Shown: positions 1 through 11,170 of the stretch, one piece after another
Numbering within the stretch: the stretch's first letter is position 1
Layout of the letters: every line of letters begins with the position of its first letter
DNA from: Saksenaea vasiformis B4078
Lineage: Eukaryota > Mucoromycota > Mucoromycetes > Mucorales > Saksenaeaceae
Direction: 5' to 3'
NCBI GenBank assembly: GCA_000697055.1
Contig: JNDT01002384.1
Location: forward strand, 1 to 64,000
Length of the DNA stretch: 64,000 nucleotides
Translations under genes and position numbers: made by a program
Notes under the pieces: model-generated
The model's database searches: none
What the model was told of the DNA's origin: nothing
The model's input: the letters and a program-made list of their open reading frames with translations, nothing else

Positions 1-880
1 AATCAAAGAAATTGAACAAGACATTCCAACTGGCAAAACACAACTGGAAGAACAATATCACAGACATGTGGCTTACATCTATCAACACTTGAATGTACTT
101 CTGGAATTCTATGGCGCAGCTACGGCGGAAACCCGATTTCGTGGTTACCAAGGGAGGCAGCGGGCAGCGCAGGAAATGGTTAATATCCTCATTGACGGAG
201 GTAAAAAGTATAACCGACGCAAGAGAAAAAAGACGAAACAGAACTGCAAAAAAAGAGAGCAAAGGAAAAGGAAAAAGAAAAATTACTTCCCCAAGATAAC
301 AGAGTATGTTGAAGATTTATGTATTGTATGAGGCCTGACATTTCCTAGTCGCAATTTTCCAGCTCAAAACATGTCGTCAGTACGATCACACCGACGTCCA
401 CGAAAATGGCAGCAGTCGGGATTTCAAGAAACGAAAAAGATGCCTTTGATCGTTTTTGGCGATGCTCTATTTAGTAACAAGATGAAATACAAAGGGAAAC
501 GTCCAGCCGTGGTAAACAAGTGTTGGTCGTTCTTGAAGCGCCGGGAACGTAGGGAAGAAGTCGTGGCGATCAAACTCGATGAATATCTTACGTCGCAGGT
601 ATTCTTAAAATGGCTATTTCTGCCCTCATTGCCTTTTCAGATTTGCAACAAGTGCCACAGCAGAAGTCTCAAGAAAGTTACCACAAAGGATTTAGTCACG
701 CACCATGGTATTCTAGAATGCAAAACCTGTGGAATACTTTGGCAGCGGGATATAAATGCCAGTAAGAACATGTTCTGGATAGCAAGTTCCATTTGGAAGG
801 GTCAAGGTCGACCTACAGAATTCTTGCGTCCTCAAGCCAATATCGCCGTTGCGAATACGGTTTCCCTTCAAGGGATTTAG
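1..880 (+). CDS. Fanzor RNA-guided nuclease (TnpB/OrfB homologue), 3' part
   Basis: The 5' end lies outside the window. Exons 2-303, 349-598 and 641-880 join into one open frame. The first intron has a GTATGT donor, a CTGAC branch site and a TAG acceptor; the second is 42 nt. What is visible matches Mucorales Fanzor proteins: a YQGRQR motif, a GGKKYN motif followed by a Lys/Arg-rich linker, then VFGDALF, a DEYLTSQ block, and a zinc ribbon with CxxC at 644-655 and 719-730. The zinc ribbon is followed by RDINASKN. In the family the DEY glutamate (581-583) is the relocated RuvC-II acid and the Asp of RDINASKN (749-751) is RuvC-III; both are intact. The RuvC-I Asp would lie upstream and cannot be judged. 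Fanzors are RNA-guided DNA nucleases carried by eukaryotic transposons, with the guide RNA usually overlapping the 3' end of the gene. No frameshift is seen, so the visible part looks functional. Confidence 0.85.
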
Positions 881-1365
881 ATTTTTACGGTACGTATTTT
901 ACTCTGCCTGCATAATTTTATTAAATAATTAGCACCAGGTGTTTACATCGGTAAGGATATCCTCATGAAATTTGAGATGATACTCACCAATGACGAGTTT
1001 GCTATGCTGGGAATGTTTTTTTGCGCCAAAAACAATATCGAGTGGGGCTGTAAGTTTGCAAAAAAAAAAAAATTAAACGATTTGTTTCTTACGAGTGACT
1101 ATGTTTTATAGTGGATACTTGATATTCGCTGGCGCAAAAAAAAAATATTTCTGGCAACGCAAACTTGTTTTCAAAAAACAGTACGCCACGCAAAGAAGGA
1201 GGAGGGGAAGGCTAAGGGCGCGCCGCGCTTTGAACAATGCAAAAATCCAGCTCACAGTCTCCAAGCCACCAATAGACTCCGACTTCCCAGCTTTTTTTGT
1301 TCTCGAGAGATTGTTGCACGTATCATTTTTCATGCCGACCGAAATGGTTACGCTTTTTATTGTTT
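881..1365. other. Fanzor 3' flank, no clear gene
   Basis: Between the Fanzor stop and the convergent glycosyltransferase lie a short open stretch (929-1110, + strand, no recognised domain), A-runs, and the stem described separately. In related systems the Fanzor guide RNA is encoded around the 3' end of the gene, so this is the most likely place for it. The longer open frames at 1095-1393 on both strands have biased composition and are not convincing. Confidence 0.4.
1016..1145. repeat. inverted repeat downstream of the Fanzor gene
   Basis: The left arm 1016-1042 (T7, GCGCC, then AATATCGAG) pairs with the right arm 1118-1145 (CTTGATATT, then GGCGC, A10). The loop is about 75 nt. A short mismatch interrupts two well-paired blocks. 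It could be a structured RNA element or a transposon-end remnant. Confidence 0.5.
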
Positions 1366-2583
1366 CTACGTAGCGCCTATACGTGTTCCCCATGAAACAT
1401 TATTCAATGTAAAGAGGGCGTAGATTTTCATAATAGCAAAATAAAAATTAAATACCAGAAAAGCTGGCAAAGCGATGATATCTTGTGGGTGTCGAATCAG
1501 GTGAGGAGATAACTTGATCAAACGTGTCACCAATAACCAGACAACATAGGAAGCTGCAATATTCCAGTCGGGTAGGTGGTACTGCAAAAAACATAGGACA
1601 ACCACCGAGACAGGCCCACTTAAAAGCGTAAAAGGATTGAGGCACTTATCAACCATTGTGTAAGCTACAAAAGGATGCTTTTGCCATATGAAACGTTCAA
1701 TGCATAACGAACGGAAATCCGATCGCCAGGTGTTGCGTGTCCAGCGCAAGACCTGTTTGAGGAATCGCCAATCATCCTTAAACGTAGATAATAACTGGGC
1801 CTCTTTGCACACCTGCACGTAGGTTGACCATCCTCGAGAAATCATCCAACGTGTGAGGAACTTGTCGTCGCCTGAATTGAGTTTGTACTTGGAACGCCAG
1901 TAATCATGGACAAATTCATGCTGAAATGCCGGGTCTTTCAGGATGACGGTGCGATAAGCTGCTGTCCGACCACTGAGGCAGCAGACACCCCCATCAATGT
2001 GGGTTGATGCTGCTACCTCGATGTTACGTACCGACAGACGGAAGCCTGCTAGTACTTCCCATACGGACATCCATTTTTTCCGGGGTTTCACTGCTTGAGA
2101 GGTCCCTACGCCTCCCACCGATTCGTCTTCAAAGCATGCCAGAATATACTCTAACATAGTAGGCTTCCAAATGGCATCGTCGTCTGCAAACACGAGAATA
2201 TCTGTTTGTGTCTGCCGCACGCCTTCCACCATCTGTAGACGCTTATTTGGTTCCTTGACACCGAATACCTTGATGCGTGGGTCCATTGTTCCTAGCAACG
2301 CCTTGATCGTCTCCACCATCCTTTCCTCCGTCACGATTAAGATCTCGCGTGGGTGACAGGCCAACCATGAACGGGTCGCTTCCTGACATTCCTCACCCGC
2401 GTCAATCGTCGGCACCACGACTGTTACATCCTCTTCAGCTCGATATAAAGGTTGTTCTAATGGTCGAATAGGGCGATAAACCAACCAAGCAATAAGCTTG
2501 ATCAGAAAGATCAAGTAACGGTAAAACCCGATCACCCCCAAAGGAACAAATATTGGAAAGAAATCGACGGTAAGATACAGCAT
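1366..2583 (-). CDS. family 2 glycosyltransferase, polysaccharide synthase-like
   Basis: This intronless 405-aa processive GT2 enzyme resembles fungal hyaluronan/chitin synthase-like (Cps1-type) proteins. Visible elements are an N-terminal membrane segment (about residues 9-36), the beta-strand TVVVPT, the UDP/metal-binding FADDDAIW (D134-D136), SGDD (238-240) and the QxxRW motif QVLRW (277-281). The last 100 residues hold several hydrophobic helices. The family adds sugars from UDP-sugars at the plasma membrane while extruding the chain; the actual sugar cannot be read from the sequence. The ATG at 2583 is the first in frame. It converges on the Fanzor and is divergent from the D-serine dehydratase-like gene. 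Confidence 0.88.
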   Translation of the reverse strand: MLYLTVDFFPIFVPLGVIGFYRYLIFLIKLIAWLVYRPIRPLEQPLYRAEEDVTVVVPTIDAGEECQEATRSWLACHPREILIVTEERMVETIKALLGTMDPRIKVFGVKEPNKRLQMVEGVRQTQTDILVFADDDAIWKPTMLEYILACFEDESVGGVGTSQAVKPRKKWMSVWEVLAGFRLSVRNIEVAASTHIDGGVCCLSGRTAAYRTVILKDPAFQHEFVHDYWRSKYKLNSGDDKFLTRWMISRGWSTYVQVCKEAQLLSTFKDDWRFLKQVLRWTRNTWRSDFRSLCIERFIWQKHPFVAYTMVDKCLNPFTLLSGPVSVVVLCFLQYHLPDWNIAASYVVWLLVTRLIKLSPHLIRHPQDIIALPAFLVFNFYFAIMKIYALFTLNNVSWGTRIGAT

Positions 2584-3287
2584 AGCTGTTTTTGCAGGTC
2601 AATCGTTCTACAGAAAGAAAAAAGACGAGAGAACAAGTTTACTATTTTATTTCTTCTTTTCCCATGTAGCTTTCCTATATTGAAGGGGTGAAACGAGCCT
2701 ATACCCTTGAATTTTCGACAAAAATTAGGAGGGTTTCACAAACGAACGCGCGGTACAATGATAATATATGAATGAAGTGCAACACGACCACAGTTTTTGC
2801 TCTTCGGCAATCGTTCTAAGAAACAACACCACATTGGATCCTTGAACAGTACAACACATGTTCTGAATCTGCAGCACTGTTTTCTAGAGTCTTTGGAATG
2901 AAAATTCACCCAAGTACAGTGGTAAACGTTCTGTCAGAAGATATACCGATTGCTTTTGCCTTCCTCTTTCTCAGGTACCATTCGCTTGTCAAAAGGGGGA
3001 ATCACACAAAGGACGTATATGCAGCATGATATCGTCTGAGTTTGAAACCACTGTACATAATTCAGTGCTCTTCCCAGAACGTGTTCCCACAACCACCTTT
3101 TCCATCTCGGTAAGTTGCATCTCGGCCTACGTCTGGTCCTTTTTGCCCTGCAGTACCTGTTGTCACGAGTGTTTGGAATGAAGTTCCCGGGAGAAAAGCG
3201 TACAACTTCGACCGGGCATTGGTTACAGCTTTTTGAGTTGGGAGGGGTTAATGCTAATGGCGACAGTAGATCCGTTGTCATTTTGGC
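2584..3287. other. divergent promoter region
   Basis: This 0.7-kb spacer between the glycosyltransferase and the D-serine dehydratase-like gene should hold both promoters. Short open frames overlap on both strands without recognisable content. I see no clear operator or RNA gene. Confidence 0.4.
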
Positions 3288-4707
3288 ATGTTCAGTCAAA
3301 CAAAAACGGCACCACCACTAACAAACGCGTCTTGGAAATCCGAGCTTACAAAGGCATATGTTGGTAGACGACTTGCGGAAGTTCGCACGCCGACCTTGGT
3401 GATCGATCGGTCTGTACTTGAACGGAACTGCAACAAATTGCGCAGTTTCAACGACAAGTACAATGTCAAAGTGCGCGTCCATGTGAAAACACACAAGGTT
3501 TGCATTTATATATACACTGATCCGTGGTATTTACGTTAAGAAAATGGTGTTAGACAGTTGAGGGTACCGCAATGCAACTGGAGGGAGCCAATACGGATGC
3601 AATTATCGTTTCCACAATGGCCGAAGCTCGGGCAATGGCGTCCTCTCACCTTGTGACAGAAAAAAAGCTCAAAGAGGTAGGTTAACAAGAGGTAACGCAA
3701 ATTCTAAATAGAAATTTGTTCCAGATTTTACTAGGATTTCCCATCACGCCTGACAAATTGGAAGAGGTTCTGGAACTATCTACAATGGTTGATGCTTTTC
3801 AGATCTTTATTGGTAAAAACGTGAAGAAACGAGGTCTCCTACGTACTTAATCGAGTATAGATCGACTAGCGACATTGGAAGCTGTGGAAGCCTACTGTGC
3901 GAGTCTTGATAAGGATGGGAATGCGGAGCCGAAATTTCGCGTTTTTATGAAGATCGATTGTGGTTACCAGTTAGTAGGACGCCCAAGGCTTCAGCCTTTT
4001 ATTTAACATGACGAAATAGTCGTTCGGGTGCGCCGTGGAATAGTCCAGACACTCTCCAATTGGCTAAGCGTCTGGTATCTTCTCCGAATGTCATTTTCGA
4101 GGGTGTCTATTCCCATTCAGGCAATTCGTATGAAGCCAGAAACGCGGAGGAGGCGAGACGGTACCTACAAGAGGAATGTGACATGGCTCGTTCGTTCCGT
4201 AATCTTTTCGAAACGAATCACGTCCCTGTGCCAATTATCTCTATTGGCGCAACACCAACCGTTCAAGCCATCTTGCACACTCCCGATGCGAAAGAGATTC
4301 TTGAGGGGATCAATGAAGTCCACTGCGGTGCTTACACGATGTTGGACAGACAACAAATGGCTACCGGGTTATGTCGTTTGTCAGATGTAGCAATCAGCGT
4401 TGTTTGTCGTGTTGCCAGTGTCTACGCTGACCGTGTGCTACTTGATGGAGGTGCTCTAGCATTCTCCAAAGATACTTCACCTGATGGTGGATTTGGTATT
4501 GTGCACGAGACGGGCGATATATTAACAAAAGTATCGCAAGAACATGGCATTTTGGCAGATCCTACTCCCGGCTATCGAGTTGGCCAACTTGTCCGTGTGA
4601 TACCGAATCACTGTTGCCTTACAGCAGCCTCGCATTTGTATTATCTTATTGTGGAAAATCAAGGTGACGAAATTATAGATGTATGGGTGCCAGTGAAAGG
4701 ATGGTAG
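3288..4707 (+). CDS. DSD1: D-serine dehydratase-like PLP enzyme (alanine racemase fold)
   Basis: Five exons (3288-3497, 3554-3676, 3725-3812, 3861-3969, 4020-4707) give 405 aa. All junctions keep frame across conserved motifs. HVKTHK (residues 65-70) contains the PLP-binding lysine and is followed by the EGT segment across intron 1. GYHRSGAPW spans intron 4. HCGAYTMLD lies in the barrel, and the C-terminal PNHCCLT has the His-x-Cys zinc pair of eukaryotic D-serine dehydratases. The family converts D-serine to pyruvate and ammonia using PLP and Zn2+; related D-threonine aldolases share the fold but are mainly bacterial. The protein is probably cytosolic, as no signal peptide is seen. The C-terminal PVKGW end is complete. 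Confidence 0.87.
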
Positions 4708-4808
4708 TTGATTTAAGATAAAAAAAGATCGTACGTTTTTTTTTTCCCTTTGTGAAGACCTTGTCGTGACGCCCTTTTCAGTTTTTTTTTTTTCCTTCTT
4801 TCGTTGAC

Positions 4809-6264
4809 ATGTTGTTCCACTGCATTCAGCGTAGCTTGTTGCGATCTATACCAACCAAGACGGTGATATGCCGTTCTTCCATCGTTACTACAGCATGCAG
4901 ACCAAGAAATTCTGTCGCCGTGGCACGAACATCGCCCGTATGGATGGTTCGCATGTCTTCCACCACCAGCGCCGCCTCCTCTTCCTCCTCTAAACTACCA
5001 TCGCCATCGTCGTACAAGACCCTTGCATTTTACAAATTTCATCCGTTACCCGAGAATCAGTTATCCGCTTTACGTGAACGTATTTTGAACGACCTTGCGC
5101 AATGGCATGTCGTTGGCCGAATTTATATTTCTACCGAAGGACTGAATGCCCAAATGTCATGTCCAGAAATGTACCTGGAACAACTTGCAGCCTATTGTCA
5201 GAAGACGATTAAGCCCTTGATGGGTGGTAGTTTGATGGATTTCAACTTTGGTACGGACCATGGTCGTGCCTTTCGGGCATTACATGTCCGCATTCGGAAA
5301 CAGGTACGAAAGCAATGACATAAGCAAAGTAAACGCTCAATTTTTCTTGTGACAGTTGGTAGCTGATGGTTTGGATCCACGTTCATACGATTTAGCGAAT
5401 CGACCTTCTCATCTTTCGCCCGCTGAATGGCACAATAAATTAAAGAATTACAAGCAAAAACATGGCAAAGATCCTATCTTGATTGATATGCGCAATCATT
5501 ACGAAAGGTAAAATACAAGAAGGAACGATAGGTAAAAAGGCTTATTAGTGGCTAGTGAGATTGGTTACTTTGAGGGTGCAATCAAACCCAATGTCGATAC
5601 GTTCCGAGGTAGTGTTAAGGCGATGAACGAAATCTGTAAAGAGGTACCACGCGATCAAGAGGTGTTTATGTACTGTACGGGTGGCATCCGGTGTACCAAG
5701 GCAGGTGCCATTTTACAGTCTGCATCCGGGTTTAAGAAGGTGCACCTGGTGGCAGGTGGCATTACTGCCTATGGTCAATGGATCAAAGAAACCCAGACCC
5801 CTTCCCTCTTTCGCGGCCATAATTTCACCTTTGATGCCCGACTAGGTGAACCAATCACAGACGAACAGTTAGGGCGCTGTCACCTCTGCGGCGAACCGTG
5901 CAACCGTTACCAAAACTGCGCACACGCATCCTGCAACTTGTTAATGATCTGCTGCGCGAGCTGTGCTGCACAGTTTCATAGTACGTGTGGTCAGATCAAG
6001 TGTTATGATGTTGTCCATGGTTACACAACCAAGACCACTTCCCATTTCGAACCGGCTGGTCCAGTGATGGTGGATGGCGTGCGCGCATTTGTGAAGAAGG
6101 GCGAGGACCAGTTCAAGACAGATCGTGTAGTGGTTGGTAAGAGCGGTGAGGAATGTGAGCATGAACATCACGTCCGTACGCGTGCTGTCGACGTGCTGGG
6201 ACAACCCGGTGAAATACTGAAAACGTGGGCCGAAGCGGGCAGAGCATTACCACCCAAACCATAA
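4809..6264 (+). CDS. rhodanese-domain tRNA uridine hydroxylase-like protein (TrhO/TSTD2 type)
   Basis: Exons 4809-5303, 5356-5507 and 5556-6264 give 451 aa. Residues 1-70 are Ser/Arg-rich with few acids, like a mitochondrial presequence. They are followed by the UPF0176 N-terminal domain (YKFHPLPENQ, GRIYISTEGLNAQ). The rhodanese domain carries the active-site loop CTGGIRC (C256-C262), and a Cys-rich zinc-binding tail follows (CHLCGEPC, CCASC). Bacterial TrhO/YceA hydroxylates wobble uridine of tRNAs to 5-hydroxyuridine; the human relative TSTD2 is poorly studied. The acceptor of intron 2 was placed at 5555 because the earlier TAG at 5548 would leave an in-frame stop. Only about 100 bp separate it from the D-serine dehydratase-like gene. 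Confidence 0.85.
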
Positions 6265-6453
6265 ATGTATATTCCTTTTCCTTTTTTTTTTTCCAAACAA
6301 GCATGCATGCATGCACTGCACGTAGATTCATACATAGCCAATGACAAACATTTTATTTTAGATTTTATAGAAAATAAACTTTGTGTTCAACTGCATGAAT
6401 GGTATATCAGATAACAAAAAAATATAAAAAAAAAACCAACAACAAAAGCCAGT

Positions 6454-8810
6454 CTAGTATCCGTCGGGAATACAGCGGGAGATCGGTGGCGCAGGTTCAC
6501 CATCGGCGGTCCACAGGGAGAGAGTGATGAACGTGGTGTAGGTCATAGATACAACGCCAAAGACAATAATCGCGATGTCCGCTGCCTTTTGTTTCCAAGT
6601 GCGTGCAATAGCCTTGAGATGGAAGAGGGGTGGGAAAAGGAAGCATAGTGGAACGCAGCACAAAGAGCCGATCAACGAAACAAATTTATCCAGATCACCT
6701 GAACCACCAATGGCAATGGCTGCACATGCCAACACAGTAAGGAATCGGAAAGCATTCTTTTGCCACTTGACCACCGGATTATGCTTTCCTGAGCGTGTGA
6801 ACAAACCGGTTTCAACAATACGGATAGCAGGAAACAGTTGAAGCGGAATCGAGAGACAGATGGCAAGAGCGTAGAGAGCCTGAATACTGTTGACGACGGG
6901 ACTGGGGGGCAAATTGAGCAAGATGACTGTCTGGACCTCAGCACCAAAAGCAAGGTAAGAGATGACACCCACGGATAAGAACAACAATGTGATGAAGATC
7001 ATCGTGCCGGAAAGCACTGCTGGGAATTTTCTTGGATCCTTCATCGATTCCGTGATGGGAATCACTTGGGGGGTGTGTCAGTAAAGAAAAAGACGAAACA
7101 GCGTTACTTACCCAAACCAACACCTTCAAACGTAAACACAGCTGTACCAATGAACATGGGGAATGATGTTGGATTGATCATCCATTCCACCTGACCAATA
7201 CCATGCACAGCAAGAGTCAAGAAGTCGTAGTAATACAAATAAACAAGACCGATAAGGATAAAGACATCCGCGATGAGTGCAAACACAGATAACTTCTGGA
7301 TTTTCCGGATCATAGCCAGAGGAACAAATACAATGATCTGGACCAGAATCAGGTACGCCAATGACACATGAGCCTGGCAATTGGAAACTGATTCAATCAA
7401 TGCTTGCAGGTTCTGTGCAACGAAAACCATATAGGCACAGACAAATCCAATCTAAAAAAAGGTCATTAACAACCGCTCCTCTCTGCCCCCAAAAAAATTA
7501 ACCAGTGTCCTACCTGTGAAGTGGTAATGGCGAATAAGACCAGGAAACGCATGGCAGGACCGAAGAGAACGCCACCAATATCGCCAAATGATACCGGAAC
7601 CTTATTACGCGTCTCAACAAGCAACAAAAAGCTGTACAGAGACACAATAGCAATAAAACTCAATAAAGTAGTTGAGAAAAAGAGACCACCATTGTAGAAC
7701 CTTTAAAATATTTGCATAATGAGTAACATTATCGTTATGCGAGGCAAGTTCTTTTTTTTTGTCACTTACGCTTTGGGAAGGAACATAACACCTAATGAAA
7801 GAGCATGGTTAGGAACAAAGGAAGAAAAAAGGGGGGCGGATGAAGGAATTACCAGTTCCGATGAAGGATTTCAGCAAAAGGAAAACGGCTTTAGAAGGGG
7901 TAGCTGTGCCTTGAACTGCATCTTCTGGCGGTGGAATTAGGGGGGTTTCTTCATCTTGTTGTTCTTCAGAGGTCCTGCGAGGATGGCGTCTTCTTCGTTC
8001 GACTTCCTCTTCATCCTCATCTTCGTCGTCACTTAAGTCTTCACCACCAAAGTGGCCATAGAGAGCCAAGAAGTCCACAAAGGTTCGTGTCACCCAGTTA
8101 GGTGGTGCTCTACCACGCTGTGCTGCCCGTTTAAACACAAAGTGGCGACGGAATCCTCCAGGATCTTTCAATCTGGCGAGTGCCGGATCATCGGGTGTAT
8201 TTCGGGAAAAGACCATGGAACGTGATCGTTGACGTCGAGCGGCTTGTTCATTCTCGACAGACTCCGTCCATTTGTAGATTTCATGGGTAATAGAACCGCC
8301 TGGAAGCTGATGGACGCTGGTAACACCAGACGTTGAGCGACCATCTTCTGTGGTGGAATAGCCATCGTCAATCTCCTCGTCCTCGTCGGTCTGTCGGATA
8401 TTCCGCAATGAGGCGGCGGGGGAAGTGGCCACCAAATGACGCTTGACAGCTTTGGCGACCTGGTCCTCGGGTAAATCCAGATAATTATCACCTAGTTGTT
8501 GATTGGATGAAGTTCGGAAAAGACTGGCACTTGAATTTGTTGGTATGCGTTCGAGATCGCCCATGGCGGCAGCGGCGGAGGACGGATGGGCAGCATTTGT
8601 ACTTCCATAAGTCCGACTCGACATGCCACCGATACTTCTCGCGGGTGAGGAGCCATACATATGCGGAGGCAACGGGGACGAACTCAGCCGAGCGGTTGAC
8701 GAATTTCGGTCAAACGAAGTTGACAGAAGGTCCTCATTAACAGCAGGAACGTCTTGATCGTCTAAGGCAGACTTGTAATTCTTTGCATTCACTGGTAATG
8801 GTGATGACAT
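6454..8810 (-). CDS. AVT3: vacuolar amino acid exporter (AVT3/AVT4, AAAP family)
   Basis: The exons, read on the minus strand, are 7853-8810, 7770-7791, 7514-7700, 7112-7451 and 6454-7064 (705 aa). The second exon is only 22 nt and encodes most of GVMFLPKAF, the conserved first-helix motif of AVT3/SLC36 transporters (KSFIGTG just before it). About 310 residues of hydrophilic, Ser-rich and acidic N-terminal extension precede roughly 11 membrane helices, as in yeast Avt3/Avt4. Other family motifs are FEGVGLVIPITESM (split by intron 4) and GAEVQTVILLNLP. The family exports neutral amino acids from the vacuole. The ATG at 8810 is in frame, with a T-rich leader upstream. A neighbouring transporter lies in the same orientation. 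Confidence 0.88.
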
Positions 8811-9132
8811 TGGGCTTTACTTTTTTTTTACAAAAGTTTATAGGGCTATATATAGAGTTTCTTTTTTTTTGACTATGAATATATAGATAAGGGTGAGTGA
8901 TGTGTAAATGAAAGAAAAGGTAGATAAAGAAGAAGAAGAAAAGAAAAAGACGAGGAAGACGGTGTTCGTTTTTATATAGATGTGCGCTGAGCCTTAAATG
9001 ATTAAAAAAGGGAAGAAAAGGCTCCGATGGTTGGGAAGGACCCTCTCGATTGTTTGGGGGTCGAAAAGAGACAGTAAGGAAAAGTGGAACACTCCGCTTC
9101 TTTTTTTATTTGCAGTAAGGTGGACCCTTGAC
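8811..9132. other. 5' region of the vacuolar transporter
   Basis: This short spacer contains T- and A-runs and purine-rich tracts typical of promoters in this window. No additional gene is seen. Confidence 0.35.
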
Positions 9133-11170
9133 TTAGGCAAATTCTAAATCATAATCATAGTACAATGGCATCAGTGCAAAAACAAGAAATACAATCCATG
9201 ATAGAATAAGCCAAAAACTGTAAAAAGAGACGTAGATATAGGATTTGGTTGCTCGTATACGACTACCAATCCGTTGGAGTGCCTTGATCTTCTCTGATTT
9301 GTCCACTGTATTATCTTGTTCCAGTTTCATGACTTTGTCCAATCGCTTTTCTCGTTCCTTTTTATCTACTTGTAGCCAACCGTCCAATAACTTGCGATCT
9401 ATAACCCAAAAGATAGCAACAACCAACGAAGAACAACACGCCAGGATTAAATAAAGAATCATCACCCCATTGTACTCTTGTTGCAGATCTTCAACATTGT
9501 CATGGGGATTGCCGTCATGGTAGGTCAGGTCTTGGACATAGCCAACAAGTACTGAAACAATCGTTGTTCCAATATTATTGGAGCATTTTTTCAACGCCAT
9601 GCCTGTACCAGCCAACTCATGGGGTAATAATAACGATGTTGAAGTTAGGACAGCAACAGGACCAAGTGCCAATGCGATAGAAAATAATATCATGCCAATG
9701 GCAGGTACCGTCCATGTGTACGCCAGTAAGATAAGCGAAGTCAGGAGAACCAATGTGGCGATAAATACTACAAAAGACAAAGTGTTAGAAAAAAGGAAAG
9801 AAAAAGGCAATTGTTTCACTTTACAGCTGGTAAGACGTTGACCATAACGATGTACCAAGATGCCCATCACAGGGGCAATCACGATTGGAGCTACTTGGGT
9901 TAGACTACTTTGATACTTTGGGGAGTGTCAGATCAAAAAAGAAAAAAAAAAGCGGAAAGGGACAGAGTTTTTACTTACACCAGCCATCACACTTGTTGTT
10001 TGGAAGCGAAACTGAATAAATTCCCTGTGTGGTTTGTCAGTCCCACGTTTTGTCCATTTTTTTTTTTTTTTACGCTTACGTTGCGATGTCGTCAAAACTG
10101 CTAAATACACTAGACATGATGAGCTGTGTCCAAGGAACCATCCAAAATGTGGCTGGTACATAAAGAAAGAGTTTGGCCGACCATGTGAACTTCTTTTCCT
10201 CTTGATGAAACTGATTCTTATAACCAGACTCGGGTTGGTTCGTTTCTCGTCCAGCCAAAGTAGCCCAGCCATTTCGATACATCACTAACCAGTACACCAT
10301 ATTGGTCACAACGCCCAGACCACAGAAAATAGTGGCAATATGGATTGGCCAGGTATGGGAACCAGTTCGATTGACGATAGGATAGCAAACCATTTTCGCC
10401 ACCCATTTGGTCAGACGAGCAATACAAAGAAGTATACCAATGACAATAGCCAGCTGTCTATCTCGGAACCAGCGAGATAAGATTCCTGCATGCATAAGAT
10501 AAATAGATATACAATAAGCATAGAGATAACGGAAGAACGAGAGGAGACTGACCTTCCTGCATTGTTACGATCATGCCTCCGCCCAGACCAATGATTATTT
10601 GACCAGTGACCATCAGAGGATAGCTATTGACATGGGATGCAGCAGATACCATTGCACTACCAATGAAAATCACCACACTGACAAGGGTTGTACCACGAAT
10701 GGAACCGAGACTGGATAAATCGTCAATAAAAATGCCCGCCAAAAGTGGTAGAATGGTATTAACCAGCGTAACGGATGATAATAGGATGCTGAACTGGGTA
10801 TTATTGATTTGCATAGACTAAAAAAAGAAATCATTCCCTTTTTTTAATCCAGATCCGTTCTTATTAGGATTTACCTTTTTCAATGTTGTTTTTAATGTAC
10901 CCATGGTTGCTTCTAAATAATGACAACCCACTTTCAAACACACAAGTAAGTATAAAAGCAAAAGGCACCTTTCCTTCTTGTTTTACCAGGTAAAGCAAGC
11001 ATTAAGATTAAAACAGAAACTTTTAATTGCCATGATGTGTTTTCAAAGACGTTGTCCTGTTTTTCTGATACTGGTTCATTGCGCGTTGTTGTAGGGAATA
11101 ACACTTCCTGAATTGACGATTTTGATTCATTTTTATCGGTATTTTCCCTTTTTAGTGATGACAATGTCAT
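9133..11170 (-). CDS. MFS transporter, MFSD1-like
   Basis: Seven exons (minus order 10987-11170, 10875-10930, 10553-10817, 10080-10485, 9979-10024, 9825-9915, 9133-9767) give 560 aa. The joined frame contains VGCHYLEATMGTLK, INNTQFSILLSSVTLVNT, a GLGGGMIVTMQE loop and GILSRWFRDRQLA, all features of the MFSD1 branch of the major facilitator superfamily. A basic, helical hydrophilic stretch precedes the last membrane helix. Mammalian MFSD1 is a lysosomal dipeptide transporter; fungal members are mostly uncharacterised, so the substrate is inference. The start ATG is at 11168-11170. It is divergent from the GDSL gene. Confidence 0.84.

Noticed and set aside
1095..1393. Overlapping plus and minus frames of about 90 aa behind Fanzor
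   Set aside because: Both strands are open over the same bases, the content is Arg/Lys-run noise, and no splice extends them.
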